Shown here piece by piece: positions 55,609 through 62,949 of a DNA stretch of 64,000 nt; within the stretch, counting starts at the first letter, position 1; every line of letters begins with the position of its first letter. The notes under the pieces were generated by a model. That model did not search any database and was not told where the DNA came from. It saw nothing but the letters and a program-made list of their open reading frames with translations. Source of the DNA: Marinifilum sp. D714 (GTDB lineage: Bacteria > Bacteroidota > Bacteroidia > Bacteroidales > Marinifilaceae); the NCBI RefSeq assembly GCF_030851345.1, contig NZ_JALPNU010000004.1:1-64000 (forward strand), given 5' to 3'. A program made the translations under genes and the position numbers.

Positions 55609-57936
55609 ATGGAAAAAAGATTTGAATCAAGAGTAGAGCAAGCATTCTATGAATTATCAGGAATGCAGGAAATAACAACCAAAATTCCATATGTTACGGT
55701 TGATAATTTCCCAAAATTAGGATTGATGACCTCGCTGCGCTTTTTAGAATGGGCGGAGCAAAACCCTAATGGAGTAATTAGTTTGCCTACGGGTAAAACT
55801 CCTGAATATTTTATCAAATACACGCAGTTTTTGTTAGAAAACTGGGACAATGAGAAAGGAATTGAAATTCGTTCACAATACGGTTTAGGCGAAATGGCTA
55901 AGCCTGATTTGAGTGGATTACAATTTGTTCAAATCGATGAGTTTTATCCGATTGATCCTCGTCAGCACAATAGCTTTTACAACTATGTGATGAAATATTA
56001 CATCGAAGGATTTGGATTGAAGGAAGAGAATGCATTGTTAATTAATTCAGAGGAAATTCCTTTGGTTGATAACAAATCATTCCTTGAGGTATTCCCGGAT
56101 TACAATATCGATTTGTCGCTTCGTTACCGTGAAGCAACAAGTGAAGTAGAGAAAATGCAGCAAGATTCAATCTTCATGATTGACAATTGGTGTACACAAT
56201 ACGAGCAGAAGATTCGTGAAAAAGGTGGAATTGGTTTCTTCCTGGGAGGAATTGGTCCTGATGGTCACATTGCCTTCAATACGCGTGGTTCGGATCATTA
56301 TTCAACTACTCGATTGACCAAAACCAACTTCGAAACACAGGCAGTTGCTGCTGGTGATTTGGGGGGAATTGAAGTATCGAGAAACCGATTGGTTATTACC
56401 ATTGGTTTGGATACAATTACTCACGATAAAGATGCTGTTTCAATTATTTTTGCAGCGGGTGAAGCTAAGGCAGATATTGTAAAAGGTTCATTGGAAACTA
56501 AGCCTGATGCTGTTTATCCTGCTTCTGTACTTCAACGTCAGAAAAACAGTCGTTTTTACTTGACTACTGGCGCTGCATGTAAGCTTACCGATTTTGTAAA
56601 TCAGTACTACAAAGAGGGTGAGTGGACACAAACAAAAACTGAGAAAGCAGTAATTGATTTGTGTCAGAAGCTTAACAAATATGGACATCACCTAACGCTT
56701 GAAGATTTAAAAGCTGATCCATATACCAGCCAGATTCCTAATTTAAGTGAGGATACGGTACAGTTTGTTATCGATGCTATCCAAAATAAGCTTGAAAAAG
56801 GAATGAAAGCTGATAATGATGAGGTGATCTATCATACAGGACCACATCATGATGATATCATGTTGGGAATTATGCCTTACACCAACCGTCAGATGCGTTC
56901 GGCTAGTAACGAAATTCATTTTTCGGTATTGACTTCTGGTTTTACAGCGGTAACCAATGGATTTATTATTGGCGTTTTAAAAGAGTGTCAGGAATTTATT
57001 GCAAAAGGTCAGGTTCAGATGTTGGAATATCCTGATTTCTTTGAAGTAGGATATAGTAAAAAATGGGACAAAGACGTTTCTCACTTCTTGAATTCAGTTG
57101 CTGAGCGTAACGAGAATGGCAAACGTAGAGGTTTGTGTCACCGTGTGATCAGATCGATAGTAGGAATCTGGAAAGTACAGGATAAGTTCCATTTAAATAA
57201 AGTAATTGCAAGTGTAATTGGCGAGCTGGAAAGTGCTTATGATGGAGGAAAGAATTCACCAGAGGTTCAGAAAATGAAGGGTATGGTTCGTGAGTTCGAA
57301 GAAGAATTGGTATGGGGTCACTTTGGTGTTCCAGTAAACAATGTTCACCACTTGCGTTTAGGTTTCTACAAGGGAGATATTTTTACTGAACTTCCTGAAA
57401 AGAATAGAGATATGCTTCCAGTATTGGAAGAGTTTAGAAAGTACAAGCCAACTACCATCAGTTTGGCTATGGATCCGGAAGGAAGTGGTCCTGATACTCA
57501 CTACAAAGTATTGCAAGCAATTGCAGGAGCTGTTAAGGAGTGGGGAGAAGAAGAGGATCTTTCTAAATTGAGAATTATTGGATACAGAAATGTTTGGTTC
57601 AAGTATCATCCGGCAGATGCCGATTATATTGTACCGGTATCCTTAAATGCTCTTGATGTATTGGAGAATTCATTTACCGAATGTTACATGAGTCAGGTAA
57701 ATGCATCTTTCCCAAGTTATGAGTACGATGGCAAGTTTAATGAGCTGACTCAAAAAGTTTGGGTACAGCAGTTAAAGCAAATTCAACTCTTGTTGGGTAA
57801 AAACTTCTTCTACGAAAATGATCACCCATTGGTAAGAGCAACTCATGGATTGGTTTACATGAAAGAAATGACCGCCGAGGAGTTTGTTACAATGGCTAAA
57901 GATTTGGAAAAAGCTGTAGAAGAAAATCCGTTTTAG
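55609..57936 (+). CDS. NagB-like deaminase fused to a PIG-L/LmbE-type deacetylase
   Basis: 775 residues in two domains. Residues ~20-340 are NagB-like: PTGKTPEYF, QIDEFYP (Asp 110, equivalent to E. coli Asp72) and GGIGPDGHIAFNT (Asp 218 and His 220, equivalent to Asp141 and His143). The third catalytic residue, Glu148 in E. coli, is Thr225 here. Residues ~400-775 hold a PIG-L/LmbE domain with the zinc motif GPHHDD (412-416). NagB converts glucosamine-6-P to fructose-6-P and ammonia; PIG-L enzymes remove N-acetyl groups from amino-sugar substrates. Together they could deacetylate and deaminate GlcNAc-6-P. The fusion is known in Bacteroidota; the missing Glu makes the deaminase activity uncertain. 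Confidence 0.88.
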   Translation: MEKRFESRVEQAFYELSGMQEITTKIPYVTVDNFPKLGLMTSLRFLEWAEQNPNGVISLPTGKTPEYFIKYTQFLLENWDNEKGIEIRSQYGLGEMAKPDLSGLQFVQIDEFYPIDPRQHNSFYNYVMKYYIEGFGLKEENALLINSEEIPLVDNKSFLEVFPDYNIDLSLRYREATSEVEKMQQDSIFMIDNWCTQYEQKIREKGGIGFFLGGIGPDGHIAFNTRGSDHYSTTRLTKTNFETQAVAAGDLGGIEVSRNRLVITIGLDTITHDKDAVSIIFAAGEAKADIVKGSLETKPDAVYPASVLQRQKNSRFYLTTGAACKLTDFVNQYYKEGEWTQTKTEKAVIDLCQKLNKYGHHLTLEDLKADPYTSQIPNLSEDTVQFVIDAIQNKLEKGMKADNDEVIYHTGPHHDDIMLGIMPYTNRQMRSASNEIHFSVLTSGFTAVTNGFIIGVLKECQEFIAKGQVQMLEYPDFFEVGYSKKWDKDVSHFLNSVAERNENGKRRGLCHRVIRSIVGIWKVQDKFHLNKVIASVIGELESAYDGGKNSPEVQKMKGMVREFEEELVWGHFGVPVNNVHHLRLGFYKGDIFTELPEKNRDMLPVLEEFRKYKPTTISLAMDPEGSGPDTHYKVLQAIAGAVKEWGEEEDLSKLRIIGYRNVWFKYHPADADYIVPVSLNALDVLENSFTECYMSQVNASFPSYEYDGKFNELTQKVWVQQLKQIQLLLGKNFFYENDHPLVRATHGLVYMKEMTAEEFVTMAKDLEKAVEENPF

Positions 57937-57956
57937 TACCACACACAAATACCATA

Positions 57957-57994
57957 GGATCGGAGGGTTTAGGCCCTTCGGTCCATTTTTTTTT
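57957..57994 (+). terminator. Terminator after the NagB/PIG-L gene
   Basis: Stem ggatcggaggg / cccttcggtcc (57957-57967, 57974-57984, with G-U pairs), then a run of about nine Ts. The following 260 bp (57995-58257) hold no gene; a promoter for the ROK kinase is expected there but none was recognised. Confidence 0.88.
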
Positions 57995-58257
57995 ATTAGG
58001 AACCAATATCTAATTCGAGTAACAGGTTCTTATTCATTGAAAGATGTTTTTGGGTAAAAGAAAATTGAATCGAAACTGGATTGTATCGTGGATTTTGCAC
58101 AAATTTACCAGACGAAAATATTGAGGCAGGTTTTAAGTGGATTTTCTGGGTGAAACAAATTTAGAGCAGCCAGACTTTCACATTCCTTCAACTTTTGGAG
58201 TTCTTTGCCTGGAATAATTAATTGGCCCATTGGCCGAAAGAAAATATAAATAACACA

Positions 58258-59220
58258 ATGACAGAAATAGCAATTGGAATCGACATTGGTGGGACAAATA
58301 CAGTATTTGGATGTATTGACTCTAAGGGGAATACTATAGCTGAGGGAAATATTCCAACCCAAACAAAGGAGCATTTTGAAGATTATATTGAGGATTTGAT
58401 TGCAGAGATAAAATCTTCGCTTGAGAAAGCTGAAACGGAAGTGAGTATTGTTGGTGTTGGTATAGGGGCTCCGAATGGTAGTTATAGAACCGGAACAATC
58501 GAGAATGCTGCTAATCTAAGATGGAAAGGTACACTGCCAATTGCAAAAATGGTAAATGAGAAATTAAATGTTCCGGTAAAAGTTACCAATGATGCTAATG
58601 CTGCTGCATTAGGAGAAAGAATTTTTGGTGGTGCCAAAAATATGTCTGATTTCATGGTTATTACTCTGGGAACAGGCCTGGGTAGTGGAATTGTTGTTAA
58701 TGGTGATTTGCTATATGGATATGAAGGTTTTGCCGGAGAAGTAGGACATATCATTGTTCGTCCGGGAGGTAGAGATTGTGCTTGTGGTAGAAAAGGATGT
58801 TTGGAAACTTACGTATCAGCAACAGGAGTAAAAAGATCTGTATACAAATTATTGGCAAAGCATTTAGGAGAAAGTTCATTGCGTGATGTTCCTTTTAATA
58901 ATTTGAATGCTAAAATGGTTGCCGAAGCGGCTAATGAAGGTGATTCTGTAGCATTGGAAACATTTAAATACACCGGAAAAATGCTTGGGGAAGCTTTGGC
59001 CAATGTGGCATCAGTTACAGCTCCAGAGGCTATTTTCTTATTTGGAGGTTTGGCCAAGGCAGGTGACTTGCTATTCGATCCGGTGAAAGAAGCTATGGAT
59101 GAGAATATGTTGTTCTTATACAAGGACAAAGTGAAGTTGTTGCCTTCTCAATTGGGCGATGATGCTGCAATATTAGGAGCAGCAGCCTTAATTTGGAACG
59201 ATGAGAAGATCGTATCATGA
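58258..59220 (+). CDS. ROK family sugar kinase (glucokinase/NagK-like)
   Basis: 320 residues from the ATG at 58258 (MTEIAIGIDIGGTNTVFG). Phosphate site GIDIGGTN; catalytic Asp in TNDANAAALGE; GTGLGSGIVV; zinc motif CACGRKGCLETY; ExGH in AGEVGHIIV. No HTH, so it is an enzyme rather than a regulator. It likely phosphorylates GlcNAc or glucose at C6 with ATP. Because PTS genes are absent, it would supply GlcNAc-6-P to the NagB/PIG-L protein. Cotranscribed with GH20 (35-bp gap). Confidence 0.9.
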   Translation: MTEIAIGIDIGGTNTVFGCIDSKGNTIAEGNIPTQTKEHFEDYIEDLIAEIKSSLEKAETEVSIVGVGIGAPNGSYRTGTIENAANLRWKGTLPIAKMVNEKLNVPVKVTNDANAAALGERIFGGAKNMSDFMVITLGTGLGSGIVVNGDLLYGYEGFAGEVGHIIVRPGGRDCACGRKGCLETYVSATGVKRSVYKLLAKHLGESSLRDVPFNNLNAKMVAEAANEGDSVALETFKYTGKMLGEALANVASVTAPEAIFLFGGLAKAGDLLFDPVKEAMDENMLFLYKDKVKLLPSQLGDDAAILGAAALIWNDEKIVS

Positions 59221-59255
59221 TTTGAATCAACAAAAAACAATCAAAATACACAACG

Positions 59256-60842
59256 ATGACTAAACTAAAACCTTTACTATTTGTACTTTTTATTGCTTTA
59301 GTATTCACATCTTGTAAAGAGCCGGTTCCAATGGATTTAGCGAAAGAAAACTTGATTCCGAAACCCGTAAAATTGGAAGCAACAGGAAGTTCTTTTGAAT
59401 GGACTAAGCATACTCAAATTCATATCCAAACAGGAAATGAGGAAGCAAAGAAAATTGCAAGTCATTTGGTGGAACTGATTGCACCTGCAACAGGATTTCA
59501 ACCCAAAATAAAAGAATTGAAAACGCCACTGGGAAGCCGAGGCATATCCTTAATTCTTGATGATAAATTTGAAAAGTTAGGCAAAGAAGGATACAATTTG
59601 GCAATTGATGCACGTAAAATTTCTTTACAAGCTTATAAGGCAGAAGGATTGTATAGAGGAATTCAGACCATTCGTCAGTTGTTGCCAGCTAAAATTGAAG
59701 CCAAGGAGAAGCAAGAAGGACCTTGGTTAATTGCAAGCGGAACCATCGAAGATTATCCACAATATGGATATCGCGGTGCCATGTTGGATGTGGTTCGTCA
59801 TTTCTTCGATGTTGATGAAGTAAAGCAATACATCGATTACTTGGCAGCCTATAAAATGAATGTATTGCATTTGCATTTGACAGACGATCAGGGATGGAGA
59901 ATTGAAATAAAATCGTGGCCTAAGCTGACCGAAATTGGTGGAAAAACAGAAGTAGGTGGAGGAGAAGGCGGTTTTTACACGCAAGAACAATACAAAGAGA
60001 TTGTGCAGTATGCAGCAGATCGATTTATTACCATTGTTCCGGAGATTGATATGCCAGGACATACCAATGCTGCTTTGGCTTCTTATGCAGAATTGAATGC
60101 TGATGGAAAGGCTCGAAATGCATATACTGGAACACGTGTTGGTTTTAGTACACTTGCAACCAATAAAGAAATTACTTACAAATTTATTGATGACGTAATT
60201 CGTGAATTAGCAACCCTAACTCCAGGTGAATACATTCATATTGGAGGCGATGAGTCGAATGCAACCAAAAAGGATGACTATATCAAATTTATAGAGAGGG
60301 TTCAGAAGATTGTACTTGCCCACAATAAAAAAGTATTGGGATGGGCTGATATTGCCGCTGCTGAGCTTGATAAAAATGCTGTTGCACAGTTCTGGCAAAC
60401 CAAGCCTAAAAACGCTTTAAAAGCCGTTAAGCAGGATGTTAAAATACTAATGTCGCCGGCAACTCGTGCTTATATGGATATGCAGTATGACTCCATCTCG
60501 CCACTAGGATTGCATTGGGCAGGATACCTTGAGGTGGATAAGGCTTACAATTGGACTTTGGAAGGAAATGTGGAAGGAATCTACAAAGAGGATATTATCG
60601 GTATAGAAGCTCCTCTTTGGGCCGAAACCATCGAAACAATGGATGACATCGAATATTTGATTTTCCCTCGTTTATTGGGCTATGCTGAATTGGGTTGGTC
60701 GCCAGACAAAGACAATTCGTGGGATGAGTACAAAGTTCGATTGGGAAAACAAAAAACAAGATTCGAGCTTCAGGATATCAATTACTATCAATCGAAGTTG
60801 GTTCCTTGGTCAGACGATAAACCAACGGAAATTAAAGAATAG
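59256..60842 (+). CDS. GH20 beta-N-acetylhexosaminidase, lipoprotein
   Basis: 528 residues with a lipoprotein signal peptide (ALVFTSC, Cys 20). An N-terminal GH20b-like domain (about 30-165) precedes the catalytic TIM barrel starting at YGYRGAMLDVVRHFF, with LHLHLTDDQGWRIEIKSWP and the catalytic Asp-Glu pair at IGGDESN (332-333). In substrate-assisted catalysis the Asp orients the acetamido group and the Glu is the acid. It releases terminal GlcNAc or GalNAc from chitooligosaccharides or glycans outside the inner membrane, feeding the transporter and kinases upstream. Confidence 0.94.
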   Translation: MTKLKPLLFVLFIALVFTSCKEPVPMDLAKENLIPKPVKLEATGSSFEWTKHTQIHIQTGNEEAKKIASHLVELIAPATGFQPKIKELKTPLGSRGISLILDDKFEKLGKEGYNLAIDARKISLQAYKAEGLYRGIQTIRQLLPAKIEAKEKQEGPWLIASGTIEDYPQYGYRGAMLDVVRHFFDVDEVKQYIDYLAAYKMNVLHLHLTDDQGWRIEIKSWPKLTEIGGKTEVGGGEGGFYTQEQYKEIVQYAADRFITIVPEIDMPGHTNAALASYAELNADGKARNAYTGTRVGFSTLATNKEITYKFIDDVIRELATLTPGEYIHIGGDESNATKKDDYIKFIERVQKIVLAHNKKVLGWADIAAAELDKNAVAQFWQTKPKNALKAVKQDVKILMSPATRAYMDMQYDSISPLGLHWAGYLEVDKAYNWTLEGNVEGIYKEDIIGIEAPLWAETIETMDDIEYLIFPRLLGYAELGWSPDKDNSWDEYKVRLGKQKTRFELQDINYYQSKLVPWSDDKPTEIKE

Positions 60843-60864
60843 CTTGTTTCAAAATATAATTTTT

Positions 60865-60907
60865 AAACCCAAAGTGAGGATGTTCATCTGACCTTTGGGT
60901 TTTTTCT
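60865..60907 (+). terminator. Terminator of the amino-sugar operon
   Basis: Stem aaacccaaag / ctttgggttt (60865-60874, 60893-60902) with an 18-nt loop and a T run. The remaining gap to 61166 is AT-rich and shows no gene or clear element. Confidence 0.83.
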
Positions 60908-61166
60908 TTTATATACCTTATTCAATTTAGTAAACTAATACAAAAGAATAGTATAAAACAATATAATTAATGTTAAGAACTAATAAATATATGTAAAAAA
61001 TACAATATTAGTAGTGTAAGGCTGATAATATGATATTAAAAACAAGAAAATTTATTTACAAAACTAGACTAATGGAGTAAAAAACAAGAAAAATATCGTA
61101 AATTACTTATTCATAGTAGTATAATATTCATGATCTATGATTTTTTACTAATAAAACAAATAAGAA

Positions 61167-61538
61167 ATGAAAATCGATCAGGAAAGAATACCCATTAATC
61201 TTCAGAAGAGGATTAAGGATGAGCTAAAAAAGCAGAAAATTTCTCTTAGTTCAATGGCTCGTAAGTTAAATATCAGCTCCGTATCATTATTTCAGCTATT
61301 GGAACGATCAACCATGCAGGTAGATCGACTTTGGACAATCTGCCTTGCACTTGACATCAACCTTTTCCAGGAAATTGCCAATCATCTTGATGGTAAAGCT
61401 TATAATCCTACGGTGGAAGAAAAGAACAAAGAAATAGCAGGTTTGCAACAGAAAATTAAAGAGATGGAAAAGACCATTGATCGCTTGGAAACAGAAAGAG
61501 ATTGCTTTAAAGAGGCTATAAGTCTGCTAAAAACATAA
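61167..61538 (+). CDS. Small HTH protein with coiled-coil tail
   Basis: 123 residues. Residues ~8-65 look like an XRE-type helix-turn-helix (KKQKISLSSMARKLNISSVS), followed by DRLWTICLALDINLF, a short linker and a C-terminal heptad-patterned coiled coil (KNKEIAGLQQKIKEMEKTID to the end), which probably dimerises it. I recognise the layout from Bacteroidota hypotheticals but not a function; a DNA-binding regulator is inferred. The gene stands alone in AT-rich DNA. Confidence 0.65.
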   Translation: MKIDQERIPINLQKRIKDELKKQKISLSSMARKLNISSVSLFQLLERSTMQVDRLWTICLALDINLFQEIANHLDGKAYNPTVEEKNKEIAGLQQKIKEMEKTIDRLETERDCFKEAISLLKT

Positions 61539-61563
61539 GTCTATTTCAGATGTTTTTGTTGCT

Positions 61564-61586
61564 GTCCCTGATATGTAATCAGGGAC
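61564..61586. repeat. REP-like hairpin 4 between convergent genes
   Basis: gtccctgat-atgta-atcagggac, perfect 9-bp stem. Its core ccctgatatgtaatcaggg matches the hairpin at 42136-42154 at 17 of 19 positions. Lies between the small HTH gene and the Gfo/Idh/MocA gene; no T run. Confidence 0.8.
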
Positions 61587-61602
61587 TAAGGAGTTTAGAA
61601 TT

Positions 61603-62949
61603 TTAATTCGAAGGAGCTTTTCCAGGTTTAGGAACTTCTTTTGGGATATCTACAGGGCCAATTGCATAGGTTTTTGGACCCAAATACAAATCAGAATTCA
61701 TCATCTCATCCCAGGTAACCTCCTTGCCTGTATAGGCCGAAACTCTTCCCATAATTCCTGTTAGGGTAGATTCTGCAATTTGAAATGCTTCGTTAATTGC
61801 CTGGTTGGTTCGAATAGAAGTTACCAAATCGATATGCTCCTGATCGAACGGATTGGTTTGTAATCGGCTGATGTTTTTGCCTGTGCCTTTTTTAGGATAT
61901 TCGAAAGTCCATTTTATGGATCCATTTAAATCAAAAATGGTATTCTCGCAATTGGTGAATCCTTTGCTTCCTTGAATTCGATCGGAAACTGAATTGGAAC
62001 AATCGTTAATTTGTCGGCACATGCTGTGATAATGAATGTTCTTGTCGTAAACAAAATCCACACTAAACATGTCGTACTGATCGCCTGTTATTCGTTGGTG
62101 GCGGGCTCCAAAACCCAGTGCTTTTTCAGGGTGTTTGCCAACAAACCAATTTACCGTGTCAAGGTTGTGAACATGCTGTTCCACGATGTGATCGCCCGAA
62201 AGCCAGCACCAGTTTACCCAATTGCGAATCATATTTTCCAACTCCGACCAATCGGCTCTTGGGTTTCGATGCCAAAGTTTCCCAACATTGTAATAACTAT
62301 TTGCTGAGACAATCTCTCCAATTGCGCCTTTATTTACTTGCTTAAAGGTTTCTATATAGTCTTGCTGATGACGTTTGATTGTACCAGTTACAACCGATAG
62401 ACCAAGCATTTTAGCTTTTTCCGCCGAAACCATTACCGATCGAACGCCAACTGGATCAACTGCGATAGGCTTTTCCATGAATACATGTTTTTTTGCCTTA
62501 ACACAAGCCTCGAAATGTTGAGGTCTAAAGTGAGGGGGAGTTGCTAAAATCACTACATCTAAGTCGCATTCCATCAGTTTTTCAAACGAATCGATACCAA
62601 CAAAGCATTTGTCAGGTGATACATCAACACCTTTCTTTTCCTTTATTTGGTTTCGGCATGCATCAACACGATCCTGAAAAACATCTGCCAAGGCTGCAAT
62701 TTCCAGATTGGGGCCTGCATTTAAAAAGTTAAGGGCGGCACCCGTTCCACGATATCCACAGCCAACAACTCCAGCTTTTAAAAGTGGACCATCAGGGGCG
62801 GTTGGCAGCATAGGTGGAAAATCATATTCTCTTTGTGCGCCATTATTGCAAGATGTGAAAAGGCTATTGAAACCAACAGCACCAATTATACCTGCAGCTG
62901 CGGCATTACGGATAAATTTTCTGCGACTTTGTTCGTATGATTTATTCAT
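61603..62949 (-). CDS. Tat-exported Gfo/Idh/MocA family protein
   Basis: 448 residues. Twin-arginine signal SRRKFIRN with a hydrophobic stretch and a lipobox-like LFTSC (Cys about 33). The Rossmann domain has GVVGCGYRGTG (about residue 59), and the family motif EKPIAVDP (about 159) follows. The C-terminal domain carries HNLDTVNW and other GFO_IDH_MocA blocks. Most family members are NAD(P)-dependent sugar oxidoreductases; Tat export with a bound cofactor suggests a periplasmic role, as in GH109-type glycosidases, which share this fold and use NAD+ non-redox. Its ATG overlaps the stop of the upstream cytochrome/SUMF1 gene by 8 bp, so the two are translationally coupled. Confidence 0.85.
   Translation of the reverse strand: MNKSYEQSRRKFIRNAAAAGIIGAVGFNSLFTSCNNGAQREYDFPPMLPTAPDGPLLKAGVVGCGYRGTGAALNFLNAGPNLEIAALADVFQDRVDACRNQIKEKKGVDVSPDKCFVGIDSFEKLMECDLDVVILATPPHFRPQHFEACVKAKKHVFMEKPIAVDPVGVRSVMVSAEKAKMLGLSVVTGTIKRHQQDYIETFKQVNKGAIGEIVSANSYYNVGKLWHRNPRADWSELENMIRNWVNWCWLSGDHIVEQHVHNLDTVNWFVGKHPEKALGFGARHQRITGDQYDMFSVDFVYDKNIHYHSMCRQINDCSNSVSDRIQGSKGFTNCENTIFDLNGSIKWTFEYPKKGTGKNISRLQTNPFDQEHIDLVTSIRTNQAINEAFQIAESTLTGIMGRVSAYTGKEVTWDEMMNSDLYLGPKTYAIGPVDIPKEVPKPGKAPSN

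Noticed and set aside
61603-62949. Calling the Gfo/Idh/MocA protein a GH109 glycosidase
   Set aside because: Fold and Tat signal are compatible, but I cannot confirm the GH109-specific residues.
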